Below are positions 8,768 to 17,424 of a stretch of DNA of 64,000 bases, piece by piece. The notes beneath the pieces were generated by a model that made no database searches, was not told the origin of the DNA, and saw nothing but the letters and a program-made list of their open reading frames with translations. Positions within the stretch are counted from its first letter, which is position 1. The number at the start of each line of letters is the position of its first letter. Made by a program: the position numbers and the translations under genes. Origin of the DNA: Apibacter adventoris (GTDB lineage Bacteria; Bacteroidota; Bacteroidia; Flavobacteriales; Weeksellaceae). The stretch covers positions 1 to 64,000 of the forward strand of contig NZ_PSZM01000037.1 in NCBI RefSeq assembly GCF_002964975.1. Direction: 5' to 3'.

Positions 8768-10072
8768 ATGGAAAAACAATTATTTAGTTCGTTAAATAAA
8801 TTAATCACTCCGGAAATTATTTCTAAAGTTTCTTCAGATTTGGGAGAAAATTCTGGAAAAGTGACTTCTGCAATTGGAGCAATCATTCCCAGTATTTTTG
8901 GGTCTTTGGTAAATAGAGGTGAAGATAGTAATGTAGAAAATGTTTTAAAACAAGCAGGCAACTCATCTATTTTGTCAAATATTACAGAATTATTTTCAGG
9001 AAAAACAAATCCTGAAATACAAAATATAGGTTCAAGCTTTTTAAATACTCTTTTTGGGGATAAAATAAATTCTTTTTCTGGTATTATATCATCCTTTTCA
9101 GGTTTAACCAGTGATAGTGCCAACAAAATTATAGGAATGGTTTCTCCTTTAGTAGCAGGTTTTTTAGGTAAAAAAATGCTTTCTGGAGTAAGTCTTAAAA
9201 GTATATTAGAACAAATTTCATCAGAAAAAGATAATTTTTTATCCTCAATACCCTCTGGATTAACCAGTGTATTAGGAATATCATCTCTAGCGGGTTTAGG
9301 GAGTTCTTTTTTAAATAAAACAGAATCCCAAACAAAAGAAGCAGTAGATCATATGAAAAATAAAGTTGAAGACACTTATGAGGATTACAAAGCTAAGTTA
9401 AACAAAAAATCTGGAAGTGGTTGGATTAAGTGGTTAATAGGTATATTAGTACTTCTTCTTTTGCTATTTTGGTTATTTTCTAAAAACAGCTGTTCTAAAA
9501 AAGAAATGAATCCCGGAGCAAATTCAAATAAAATTTCAGATAGTACATCTGTTAAAGATTCAATATCATTACAAGAACAAAAACTTAAGCAACAAAAGCA
9601 ATTAACACAGATTTCATTACCTAGTGGTTTAAAAATTAACGCATATCCCGGAGGAATTGAAGACCAGATAGTAAAATTTTTACAATCTGATGAATATAAA
9701 AATAGTACTAATGATGACTTAAAAAATAAATGGTTTGATTTTGATGCGATCAACTTTGAATTTGGAAGCGGAACTCAACTGACTCCTGACTCAGAAAACC
9801 AAATTAAAAACATTGTAAGTATAATTAAGGAATTTCCTAATACTAAAATTAAAATTGGAGCATATACAGATAAAAAAGGAAACAGTAGTGCAAATCTTAA
9901 ACTTTCTCAACAAAGGGCAGATGTTATAAAAGATATCTTAATTAAAAATGGATTAGATAAACAAGTTGTAGGAGCAGAAGGGTATGGAGATCAATTTGCT
10001 AAAGTCGATATTAATGCTTCAGATGATGAAAGAGCTAAAGATAGAAGGATTTCTTTAAGGTTTGATAAATAA
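8768..10072 (+). CDS. DUF937 and OmpA-domain cell-envelope protein
   Basis: 434 residues. The N-terminal ~180 are a DUF937-type helical domain rich in Ser and Gly with repeated amphipathic segments (for example SAIGAIIPSIFGSLV). A single membrane span follows at about residues 219-237, then a spacer, then an OmpA-type peptidoglycan-binding domain (FEFGSGTQLTPDS to DRRISLRF). The layout suggests an inner-membrane anchored protein with the OmpA part in the periplasm touching the cell wall; which side DUF937 faces is inferred from the single span. The function of DUF937 is not known. Confidence 0.8.
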   Translation: MEKQLFSSLNKLITPEIISKVSSDLGENSGKVTSAIGAIIPSIFGSLVNRGEDSNVENVLKQAGNSSILSNITELFSGKTNPEIQNIGSSFLNTLFGDKINSFSGIISSFSGLTSDSANKIIGMVSPLVAGFLGKKMLSGVSLKSILEQISSEKDNFLSSIPSGLTSVLGISSLAGLGSSFLNKTESQTKEAVDHMKNKVEDTYEDYKAKLNKKSGSGWIKWLIGILVLLLLLFWLFSKNSCSKKEMNPGANSNKISDSTSVKDSISLQEQKLKQQKQLTQISLPSGLKINAYPGGIEDQIVKFLQSDEYKNSTNDDLKNKWFDFDAINFEFGSGTQLTPDSENQIKNIVSIIKEFPNTKIKIGAYTDKKGNSSANLKLSQQRADVIKDILIKNGLDKQVVGAEGYGDQFAKVDINASDDERAKDRRISLRFDK

Positions 10073-10188
10073 ATATTTACATTATACAGACCTTTTTGAA
10101 ATATTTATTTTTGAGAAATTAATCGATACAAAATTAATAATTGTTTAAAAAGTGGGGGTTCAAGCTTAAATATATTTCTTATAAAAAT

Positions 10189-10219
10189 AAAAAAGCCTGA
10201 TTTTAAATCAGGCTTTTTT
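10189..10219. terminator. Bidirectional hairpin terminator
   Basis: AAAAAGCCTGATTT pairs with AAATCAGGCTTTTT with almost no loop to spare, flanked by A-run and T-run, so it can act on both strands. It lies between the DUF937-OmpA gene (+) and the gcvP remnant (-), whose old stop codon lies inside the T-run side. Confidence 0.8.
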
Positions 10220-11323
10220 ATTTCCAATTTTTATAATCTTCAATAGATTTACATGTACAAATTAAATTTCTGTCTCCATAGGCATTATTAATTTTTCCAA
10301 CAGAATGTCAAAACTTATTTTCTAAAATCCAATTTAAAGGATAAGCAGCTTTTTGCCTACTATAAGAATGATTCCAATGATTAGAAGTAACTTCAGCAAG
10401 TGTATGAGGAGCATTTTTGATTAAACAATCTTCTATTGGGTACTTTCCAGTTTCAATTTTATCTATTTCTTTTCTAATTGAGATTAAAGCTTTTGTAAAA
10501 CGATCTAGTTGAGCAATACTTTCACTTTCTGTAGGTTCAATCATTAATGTTTCTGGAGCCGGGAAAGAAACAGTAGGGGCATGAAAGCCATAATCCATTA
10601 AACGTTTAGCAATGTCCCCAACTTCTATTCCCAAAGATTTAAAAGGTCTGAAATCAATAATCAGTTCATGACCTACTCTACCAAATTTATTAGTGTAAAG
10701 AATTTGGTAATATAGAACTAATTTACTTTTCAGGTAATTAATATTTAATGTATATCAATTGTAGTAGCTTTTTTTAATCCTTCTGCTTTTTGTTTTAATT
10801 ACTGTAAAGGTTTGAGTATACATTACTTTAAAAAATAAAAAATTTATTAGATTGTATTTGATCTTTCGGTTTGGATTCATATAGCATATGAATAACTTTA
10901 GCTGCAGCAGTTGCCTCTTCCAAAAGAAATGCATTAGAAATAAAAAACCGGTTAAATCGGAAATTAATGTTTGAAAATTTAGCAAGGCTTCTAATCTTCC
11001 CTGAGACACTTCTGCTTGGTTTGTACCAACTCGGATTTTCAAAAATATTCCTTTGGATAGGTGCCGGAAGGATCGTTCCAAAGTACCCAAAATCTATAAA
11101 TGAACTGAAAACTTTATTCTAAGAAGCTAGATATTTGGATAATAAAATCATATCATATTCAGATATAGCTTTTGGCAGTTCTAAATCTTCTTGTTCTAAA
11201 ATATTTTTAGGCATAGTCTGGGAAATTAATTTATCAACAGAAGAAGCATTAATTTATTTTAGAATTTTATGTATATCATTTTCACTGATTCATATGTTGT
11301 AAAGAAAAATCAGAAGTGTTCAT
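10218..11323 (-). pseudogene. gcvP: Decayed glycine dehydrogenase (decarboxylating), GcvP
   Basis: Two ends of GcvP can still be read on the minus strand. The C-terminal end is clear: GRVGHELIIDFRPF, DIAKRLMDYGFHAPTVSFPA, MIEPTESES, KNAPHT, then ENKF, an in-frame TGA (about 10308-10310, where Trp is expected) and finally NNAYGDRNLICTC. The N-terminal end is seen in pieces: KNILEQEDLELPKAISEYD, a TAG at 11119-11121, FENPSWY, a frameshift near 11020, AEVSQGRLEALLNFQT, another shift, LLEEATAAAK and LYESKPKDQIQ. The N-terminal part (to about residue 190) then joins directly to about residue 770 near 10785, so some 580 codons including the PLP-binding region are gone. The gene cannot make an active P-protein. 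Confidence 0.92.
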
Positions 11324-11460
11324 CTAAATTAATTTAAATAAGGGTTATATAATTTCAAAAATAAACAATTGTAATATTACGATAAAATTTATTTGAGTTT
11401 TAAAATATAAAATAATATCTTCTATCTTATTTTTCACATGATATATTTCAGAGAATAAAT

Positions 11461-11492
11461 TTTGTTTATAAAAAAAATAATATATATTTTTG
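11461..11492 (+). promoter_or_regulatory. trp operon promoter (TTTG-N20-TATTTTTG)
   Basis: TTTG at 11461-11464 and TATTTTTG at 11485-11492 match the flavobacterial -33 and -7 elements with a 20-base spacer, the best such match in the window. Transcription would start near 11498, about 10 bases before the trp leader-peptide ATG. Confidence 0.7.
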
Positions 11493-11507
11493 TTTCATCT
11501 AAATAAA

Positions 11508-11564
11508 ATGGGAAAAATTATAAATATAACAAGTTGGTGGCGTTTTCAACTTCAAAAGTTGTGA
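11508..11564 (+). CDS. trpL: trp operon leader peptide with tandem Trp codons
   Basis: A complete 18-codon frame, MGKIINITSWWRFQLQKL followed by TGA, begins just after a consensus promoter and ends 51 bases before a terminator hairpin that precedes trpB. Codons 10 and 11 are TGG TGG (11535-11540). Two adjacent Trp codons are very unlikely by chance in such a short AT-rich frame, and this is the classic design of a leader peptide for ribosome-mediated attenuation. There is no Shine-Dalgarno sequence, as usual in this phylum. The stop codon lies inside the segment that would form the antiterminator, as expected. Expression of the peptide has not been shown. Confidence 0.8.
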   Translation: MGKIINITSWWRFQLQKL

Positions 11565-11641
11565 GTCAGCAGTTATGTCTATAATATTGAATAATATTAA
11601 GTAAAAAATAAAGGCCTATCGTACTCACGATAGGTTTTTTT
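11547..11641 (+). promoter_or_regulatory. trp attenuator: competing RNA pairings before trpB
   Basis: Segment 1, CAACTT (11547-11552), pairs with AAGTTG (11556-11561). Segment 2, GTTGTGAGT (11558-11566), can instead pair with ACTCACGAT (11623-11631; six Watson-Crick pairs plus a U-A and two G-U pairs). That would remove the 3' arm of the terminator CCTATCGT/ACGATAGG (11615-11634). A ribosome stalled on the Trp codons would mask segment 1 and free segment 2, giving antitermination; a ribosome at the TGA (11562-11564) would cover segment 2 and let the terminator form. A further small hairpin lies at 11582-11599. Energies were not computed. Confidence 0.7.
11611..11641 (+). terminator. Attenuator terminator upstream of trpB
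   Basis: CCTATCGT-ACTC-ACGATAGG is a perfect 8-bp stem with a four-base loop, extendable by G-U and A-U pairs at its base, followed by seven T. It ends 18 bases before the trpB start codon and after the trp promoter, so it can only work as a premature (regulated) terminator of the trp transcript. Confidence 0.82.
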
Positions 11642-11659
11642 ATATATAAATAAAGACCT

Positions 11660-12847
11660 ATGCAAAAATATCATGTAGATCAAAATGGATTTTATGGAGA
11701 ATTTGGAGGAGCGTATATTCCGGAAATACTTTATGATAATGTAGAAAACCTAAAAAATAATTATTTGAAAATACTGGAAGATCCAAAATTTAAAAAAGAG
11801 TATTATTCATTATTAAAAGATTATGTAGGACGTCCCTCTCCCTTATATCTTACTCGAAGACTATCCGAAAAATATGGTTGTAAAATTTATTTAAAAAGAG
11901 AAGATCTTAATCACACAGGTGCACATAAAATTAATAATACTATAGGTCAAATATTGATAGCCCAAAGAATGGGAAAAACAAGGATAATTGCTGAAACAGG
12001 TGCAGGGCAACATGGGGTAGCCACAGCGACAGTTTGTGCTCTAATGGGAATGGAATGTATTGTATATATGGGAAAAGTAGATGTTGAAAGACAAAAATTA
12101 AATGTAGAAAAAATGCATATGTTAGGAGCTACAGTGGTTTCTGTCACCAGTGGCAATATGACATTGAAAGATGCTACTAATGAAGCTATTCGTGATTGGT
12201 GCTCCAATCCTTCAAATACATATTACATCATAGGATCTACAGTGGGACCACATCCATATCCGGATATGGTAGCTAGATTACAGGCAATTATTAGTGAAGA
12301 AACTCGTAAGCAATTATTGGAAAAAGAAAAAAGAGAAACTCCGGATTATGTTATAGCTTGTGTAGGAGGAGGTAGTAATGCAGCAGGGATGATTTACCAT
12401 TTTTTAGATGAACCTTCTGTGAAAATAATTTTAGCAGAGGCTGCCGGTAAGGGGATAAATTCAGGAGAATCAGCAGCTACTATCCATTTAGGAAAACTAG
12501 GAATTATTCATGGAAGTAAAACACTTATTATGCAGTCTGAAGATGGTCAAATAGAAGAACCTTATTCTATTTCAGCAGGATTAGATTATCCTGGGATAGG
12601 ACCTATGCATGCAAATTTATCCAAAATTGGACGTTCAGAAGTTTTAGCTATTACAGATGATGAAGCGATGAATTCTGCCTTTGAGTTAACTCGTTTGGAA
12701 GGAATAATTCCTGCAATTGAGTCTGCTCATGCCTTAGGAGTATTAAATAAAAAGAAATTTAAAAAAGAAGATATAATAGTTATTTGTTTATCCGGTAGAG
12801 GAGATAAAGATATGGAAACCTTTATAAAAGAACAAGAGAAAAGATAA
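11660..12847 (+). CDS. trpB: Tryptophan synthase beta chain
   Basis: Condenses indole with serine using PLP; partner of TrpA at 18.2 kb. 395 residues of the TrpB1 type: the PLP lysine is Lys90 in HTGAHKINN, AETGAGQHG supplies the catalytic Glu, and CVGGGSNAAGM binds the cofactor phosphate. It is the first structural gene after the leader/attenuator and precedes trpE by 10 bases. Having trpB at the head and trpA at the tail of the cluster, 5.3 kb apart, is unusual because the two are normally adjacent. Confidence 0.97.
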   Translation: MQKYHVDQNGFYGEFGGAYIPEILYDNVENLKNNYLKILEDPKFKKEYYSLLKDYVGRPSPLYLTRRLSEKYGCKIYLKREDLNHTGAHKINNTIGQILIAQRMGKTRIIAETGAGQHGVATATVCALMGMECIVYMGKVDVERQKLNVEKMHMLGATVVSVTSGNMTLKDATNEAIRDWCSNPSNTYYIIGSTVGPHPYPDMVARLQAIISEETRKQLLEKEKRETPDYVIACVGGGSNAAGMIYHFLDEPSVKIILAEAAGKGINSGESAATIHLGKLGIIHGSKTLIMQSEDGQIEEPYSISAGLDYPGIGPMHANLSKIGRSEVLAITDDEAMNSAFELTRLEGIIPAIESAHALGVLNKKKFKKEDIIVICLSGRGDKDMETFIKEQEKR

Positions 12848-12857
12848 TTAGAATAAA

Positions 12858-14249
12858 ATGAAAATACAGGTAAAGACAAAAAAATTATTGGCAGACTTAC
12901 AAACTCCTGTAGGTATATATTTGAAAATAAGAGATGTGTTTCCAAAATCTGCCTTATTAGAAAGTTCTGATTTCCATGCTGGAGAAGATAGTTTTTCATT
13001 TATTGGATTAGATCCTATAGCTTCTTTTAAAGTACAAGATTATCAAATTACCACAGATATTCAGAATAAGAGACAAGTACAAAAGATAAATACTCAATTA
13101 ACTATTGAATTAGCCAATTTTATAAAAAGATTTAAAATAGAGGGAGAAAATCCCACAGGGTTTAATGGCTTTTTTGGATATACATCCTATGATAGTATAC
13201 GTTATTTTGAATCCGTAGATCCAATAAATAAAAAATTGGAAAATGCAGATGTTCCTGAGCTCTATTATATTTTTTACCATTTTATATTAGTTATTAATCA
13301 TTTAAAAAACGATTTAACCATCGTCGAAAATATTCCGGAAGGAGAAAATAGTAAAATGGAAGAATTAGAAGCATTATTACAAAATAATAATTTTGCTTCC
13401 TATAATTTTAAAACTCAAGGAAAAGAAAGCAGCTTCATTTCTGATAATGAATATAAAGAATATGTAAAAAAATCAATACAACATTGTAAAAGAGGAGATG
13501 TTTTTCAAATAGTGCCTTCTCGTTGTTATTCCCAGTCATTTATAGGAGATGATTTTAAAGTATATAGAGCATTACGATCAATAAACCCATCTCCATATTT
13601 GTTTTATTTTGATTTTGGTTCGTTTCGTATTTTTGGTTCTTCACCAGAAACCCATTGCAAAATATCTAAAGGAAAAGCTTATATAGATCCTATAGCAGGC
13701 ACATATAAAAGAACAGGAAACGATGAAAAAGATCGAATTCTTTCTGAAAAATTATTACAGGATGAAAAAGAAAATGCAGAACATGTAATGTTAGTAGATT
13801 TAGCAAGAAATGATTTAAGTCGTAATTGTCATGATGTAAAAGTAAATTTTTATAAAAGTGTACAATACTTTTCTCACGTTATACATTTAGTATCTAGAGT
13901 AAGTGGAACTATAGAAGATGGAAAAAATAATATTTCTGTTTTTGCAGATACTTTTCCTGCGGGAACATTATCTGGAGCCCCTAAAGTGAGAGCTATGCAA
14001 TTAATACGAGATATTGAAAAACATATGAGAGGAATATATGGAGGTTGTATCGGGTATATAGGATTAAACGGAGATTTAAACCAAGCGATAACCATTCGAT
14101 CTTTTCTAAGTAAAAATAATATTTTGTATTACCAGGCTGGGGCCGGAATAGTTTCCAAGTCCAACCCCGAAGATGAACTTCAAGAAGTAAATAACAAATT
14201 AGGAGCATTAAAAAAAGCCGTTGATTTAGCAGAAACATTAAAAAATTAA
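12858..14249 (+). CDS. trpE: Anthranilate synthase component I
   Basis: Makes anthranilate from chorismate with ammonia or with glutamine via TrpG. 463 residues. The chorismate-binding domain shows SSPETHCK, the PIAGT motif typical of TrpE (rather than PabB), LVDLARNDLSR and AGAGIV. LLES at residues 33-36 is the Trp-binding feedback motif, so the enzyme should be inhibited by tryptophan in addition to the transcriptional attenuation. Second gene of the operon. Confidence 0.95.
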   Translation: MKIQVKTKKLLADLQTPVGIYLKIRDVFPKSALLESSDFHAGEDSFSFIGLDPIASFKVQDYQITTDIQNKRQVQKINTQLTIELANFIKRFKIEGENPTGFNGFFGYTSYDSIRYFESVDPINKKLENADVPELYYIFYHFILVINHLKNDLTIVENIPEGENSKMEELEALLQNNNFASYNFKTQGKESSFISDNEYKEYVKKSIQHCKRGDVFQIVPSRCYSQSFIGDDFKVYRALRSINPSPYLFYFDFGSFRIFGSSPETHCKISKGKAYIDPIAGTYKRTGNDEKDRILSEKLLQDEKENAEHVMLVDLARNDLSRNCHDVKVNFYKSVQYFSHVIHLVSRVSGTIEDGKNNISVFADTFPAGTLSGAPKVRAMQLIRDIEKHMRGIYGGCIGYIGLNGDLNQAITIRSFLSKNNILYYQAGAGIVSKSNPEDELQEVNNKLGALKKAVDLAETLKN

Positions 14250-14262
14250 AAAAATAAAACAT

Positions 14263-14808
14263 ATGAAAGCATTAATTGTTGTAGACATTCAAAATGATTA
14301 CTTTGAAGGAGGGACTATGGTTTTGGATGGAGCTTTAGAAGCTAGTGAAAAAGCAAAACAAATAATAGATAAATTTAGAAATGATCGTTTACCGGTTATT
14401 CACATACAACATATTGCCCTTAGTCCAGATGCAACTTTTTTTCTACCTTATACTAAAGGGGCAGAATTTCATCCAAATGTAAAACCCGAAGGAGGAGAAA
14501 TTGTAATTACCAAGTATTATCCAAATAGTTTTTTAAAAACAGATCTTCAAAAATATTTACAAAAATTAGAAGTAAAAGAATTAGTAATTTGCGGAATGAT
14601 GACTCATATGTGTATAGATGCTACTACAAGGGCCGCAAAAGATCTTGGATATGAATGTACACTAATAGGAGATGCATGTGCAACACGAGAATTGGAAATT
14701 TCAGGAATAAAAGTTGTTTCCCAGGAGGTTCATGCAGCATTTTTATCAGCTTTGGATTACTATTATGCAAATGTTACTACAGCTAACGATTATTTAACAG
14801 CTAATTAG
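14263..14808 (+). CDS. Isochorismatase-family cysteine hydrolase (nicotinamidase-like)
   Basis: 181 residues with the catalytic triad of the family: Asp8 (VVDIQNDY), Lys84 (TKYYPNSF) and nucleophile Cys117 (GMMTHMCIDATTRAA). It lies between trpE and trpG with spacings of 13 and 4 bases, clearly within the operon. The family includes nicotinamidases, isochorismatases and amide hydrolases. A link to chorismate or anthranilate chemistry is attractive from context, but the residues visible do not decide the substrate. It could also be a neutral passenger that is conserved in related genomes. Confidence 0.85.
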   Translation: MKALIVVDIQNDYFEGGTMVLDGALEASEKAKQIIDKFRNDRLPVIHIQHIALSPDATFFLPYTKGAEFHPNVKPEGGEIVITKYYPNSFLKTDLQKYLQKLEVKELVICGMMTHMCIDATTRAAKDLGYECTLIGDACATRELEISGIKVVSQEVHAAFLSALDYYYANVTTANDYLTAN

Positions 14809-14812
14809 TAAA

Positions 14813-15382
14813 ATGAAAAAAATATTACTCTTCGATAATTATGATTCTTTCACGTATAATCTGCTTCATCTAGTTAAGGAGCAGGGATATACAGAAGTAG
14901 ATGTTTTGAGAAATGATCAAATAACGCTTCCGGATATCAAAAAATATGATAAAATTATTCTGTCACCAGGTCCCGGAATTCCTTCAGAATCAGGGTTATT
15001 GTTACCCTTACTTAAAGAATATGCCCCTAAAAAGTCAATTTTAGGGGTCTGTTTGGGGGAACAAGCGATAGGTGAAGCATTTGGAGCAAAGCTTGTAAAC
15101 CTTCAAGATGTATATCATGGCATAGCTACAGAAATTAAAATTATAGAAGATGATTATATTTTTAAAGGATTATCGTTACCTATGGTAGTAGGAAGATATC
15201 ATTCTTGGATTGTGAGTCATGATAATTTTCCAGAAAGTCTTACTATAACAGCGGTGGATGAAAAAGATCAAATCATGGCTTTAAAACATAAAAAATATGA
15301 TATTCATGGAGTGCAGTTTCACCCAGAATCTATATTAACTCCACAAGGAAACACAATAATCAGGAATTTTTTAGAAGCATAA
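14813..15382 (+). CDS. trpG: Anthranilate synthase component II (glutamine amidotransferase)
   Basis: A 189-residue class I glutamine amidotransferase supplying ammonia to TrpE. The catalytic triad is Cys80 (GVCLGEQAI), His170 and Glu172 (GVQFHPES). The oxyanion region SPGPGIP is present. Position 83 is Glu where most TrpG/PabA sequences have His (CLGHQ); this residue is not part of the triad. As no pabB or pabA is seen nearby, the protein might serve both anthranilate and p-aminobenzoate synthesis, which is common, but that is inference. Confidence 0.92.
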   Translation: MKKILLFDNYDSFTYNLLHLVKEQGYTEVDVLRNDQITLPDIKKYDKIILSPGPGIPSESGLLLPLLKEYAPKKSILGVCLGEQAIGEAFGAKLVNLQDVYHGIATEIKIIEDDYIFKGLSLPMVVGRYHSWIVSHDNFPESLTITAVDEKDQIMALKHKKYDIHGVQFHPESILTPQGNTIIRNFLEA

Positions 15383-15402
15383 GAAAAATAAGAAATAAAC
15401 TT

Positions 15403-16401
15403 ATGAAACAGATATTAAATCGATTATTCGAGCACCAATACCTAAACAGGGATGAGGCTAAAGAAATACTTACCAAAATGGCTGCCGGAGAATATAATGA
15501 ATCACAAATTGCTGCATTTATAAGTGTGTTCTTAATGCGGAGTATTAACATAGAAGAATTTTTCGGTTTTCGAGATGCTTTGATGAATTTATGTACAGAT
15601 GTAACACCATTACAAAAATATGATCCGGTAGACATTGTAGGAACCGGTGGTGATAATAAAAATACATTTAATATATCTACTCTCTCTTGTTTTGTTGTTG
15701 CAAGTGCCGGATATAAAGTAGCGAAACATGGAAATTACGGAGCCACTTCTGTTAGTGGAGCGTCTAATGTAATGGAAAAACATGGCGTAAAATTTACCTC
15801 TGATGTAAGTCTACTTGAAAAATCTCTCGATCAAACTAATATTGCGTATTTACATGCACCTTTGTTCAATGAAGCTATGAAAGTAGTAGCTCCGGTTAGA
15901 AAAGCTTTAGGAGTGAGAACATTTTTTAATATGTTGGGACCTGTAGTAAATCCCATAAAACCTAAAAGAAATATTTTAGGAGTTTTTAACCTTAAAATGT
16001 CTCGTTTATACTATTATATATATCAAAATACCGAATGCGATTATACAGTAGTACATAGTTTGGACGGATATGATGAAATATCACTTACAGATAATTTTAA
16101 AGTAGTAAGCAAGCTAGGTGAAAATATATATTCTCCCGAAGATATAGGTTTAGAAAGATGTAAGCCTATAGAGCTTGATGGAGGAAAAACACAAGATGAA
16201 GCTTCCAAAATTTTCGATGATGTATTAAATAACGAAGCGACTATAGCCCAGAAAAATGTAGTATTGGCAAACTCTGCTTTTGCTATACAAAATATAAATC
16301 CGTTTTTGTCTATAGAACAATGCATTCAGCAAGCTAGAGAAGCATTGGAAAGCGGGAAAACAAAAGAAACGTTTGTTAAATTTTTAAATTTAAACAGTTA
16401 A
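15403..16401 (+). CDS. trpD: Anthranilate phosphoribosyltransferase
   Basis: Transfers phosphoribosyl from PRPP to anthranilate. 332 residues. The PRPP-binding GTGGDNKNTFNIST motif, the KHGNYGATS segment and the anthranilate-site region with FNMLGPVVNP are all intact. It starts 20 bases after trpG. A 223-base gap follows before trpC, longer than other gaps in the cluster, in which I see no terminator or clear promoter. Confidence 0.95.
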   Translation: MKQILNRLFEHQYLNRDEAKEILTKMAAGEYNESQIAAFISVFLMRSINIEEFFGFRDALMNLCTDVTPLQKYDPVDIVGTGGDNKNTFNISTLSCFVVASAGYKVAKHGNYGATSVSGASNVMEKHGVKFTSDVSLLEKSLDQTNIAYLHAPLFNEAMKVVAPVRKALGVRTFFNMLGPVVNPIKPKRNILGVFNLKMSRLYYYIYQNTECDYTVVHSLDGYDEISLTDNFKVVSKLGENIYSPEDIGLERCKPIELDGGKTQDEASKIFDDVLNNEATIAQKNVVLANSAFAIQNINPFLSIEQCIQQAREALESGKTKETFVKFLNLNS

Positions 16402-16624
16402 GGATTATATTTCTATATTTTAGGAATGTGTGTTTTTAAATACTTTCTAAGAGCAGAAAAATTCACATATAAAAATAATATTTAGTTCTTTTTGACAATG
16501 ATATTTTTTAAAGAGCTTTATTAGAGATAAATCCGAAGTAAAAATTAATAATTATAATTCTGTTAGGTTAAATATTAATTTTAGAATCATATCATAGAAT
16601 AAAAGTTATAAATTATAAACCATA
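16402..16624 (+). other. Spacer between trpD and trpC
   Basis: 223 bases, AT-rich, without an open frame or hairpin terminator. Transcription may simply read through; an internal promoter cannot be excluded. Confidence 0.4.
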
Positions 16625-17413
16625 ATGGAAAACATATTAGATAAAATTATTGCAAATAAGAAAATAGAAATCGGGCAACAGAAGGAACATTTTTCTTTAA
16701 AAGAACTCGAAAATAAATTTCAATATAGCAAAAAAGTACTTTCATTTAAGGAATCTCTAAAACAATCATCTACCGGAATTATTTCAGAATTTAAGAGACG
16801 TTCTCCATCCAGAGATTGGATTTTTAAAAAAGCTAAAATAGAGGATGTGATTCCTTTTTATTCAGAAAACGGAGCCAGCGCCATATCTATCCTTACAGAT
16901 TTAAATTTTTTCGGAGGAACTTTACAAGATTTAGAAAAAGCTAAAAACATTACCGAAACGCCGCTTCTTAGAAAAGATTTTATGATAGATGAATATCAAT
17001 TATATCAAGCAAAAGTATATGGAGCCAGTGCTATTTTATTAATAGCAGCAGCACTGACAATAAATGAAACCAAAAAATTAGCAAAAAAATCTAAAGAATT
17101 AGGATTAGACGTTTTATTAGAAATACATAATGAAAAAGAATTAAACCATATAAACGAATGGATAGATGTAGTTGGAGTGAATAATAGGAATTTAAAAACT
17201 TTTATTACTGATGTACAGGTTTCTTTTGATTTGGCAGAAAAGATACCTGATGAATTTGTTAAAATTTCTGAAAGTGGAATATCTTCTACACAAACAGTTA
17301 AAAATTTACAACGAGTTGGTTATAAAGGGTTTTTGATGGGAGAAAATTTTATGAAGACAAAAGACCCTGGAAAATCATTAAAGGTATTTATAGAAGAATT
17401 AGAATCTAAATAA
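16625..17413 (+). CDS. trpC: Indole-3-glycerol-phosphate synthase
   Basis: Closes the indole ring from carboxyphenylamino-deoxyribulose phosphate. A 262-residue TIM barrel with EFKRRSPS (catalytic Lys), LLRKDFMID, EIHNEKEL, VNNRNLKTF and SESGISS, the strand-end motifs of IGPS. Monofunctional: trpF is a separate downstream gene. Confidence 0.95.
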   Translation: MENILDKIIANKKIEIGQQKEHFSLKELENKFQYSKKVLSFKESLKQSSTGIISEFKRRSPSRDWIFKKAKIEDVIPFYSENGASAISILTDLNFFGGTLQDLEKAKNITETPLLRKDFMIDEYQLYQAKVYGASAILLIAAALTINETKKLAKKSKELGLDVLLEIHNEKELNHINEWIDVVGVNNRNLKTFITDVQVSFDLAEKIPDEFVKISESGISSTQTVKNLQRVGYKGFLMGENFMKTKDPGKSLKVFIEELESK

Positions 17414-17424
17414 GTTTTTCATTT

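Noticed and set aside
10308-10634. A 108-codon frame that could be annotated as a small glycine dehydrogenase protein
   Set aside because: It is the C-terminal piece of the broken gcvP; it begins at TTG, ends at a TGA in place of a conserved Trp, and cannot be functional alone.
10755-11090. A 111-codon frame on the minus strand
   Set aside because: Its first part is an out-of-frame slice of the gcvP remnant (NQAEVSQGRLEALLNFQT region) followed by frameshifted nonsense; not a separate gene.
13993-14262. Minus-strand frame of 89 codons over the end of trpE
   Set aside because: It lies wholly in another frame of an intact, well-conserved gene and shows no family features.
15051-15062. TrpG position 83 Glu instead of His (CLGEQ) considered as loss of activity
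   Set aside because: The catalytic triad Cys80, His170 and Glu172 is intact; position 83 is not a triad residue, so the change is not evidence of inactivity.
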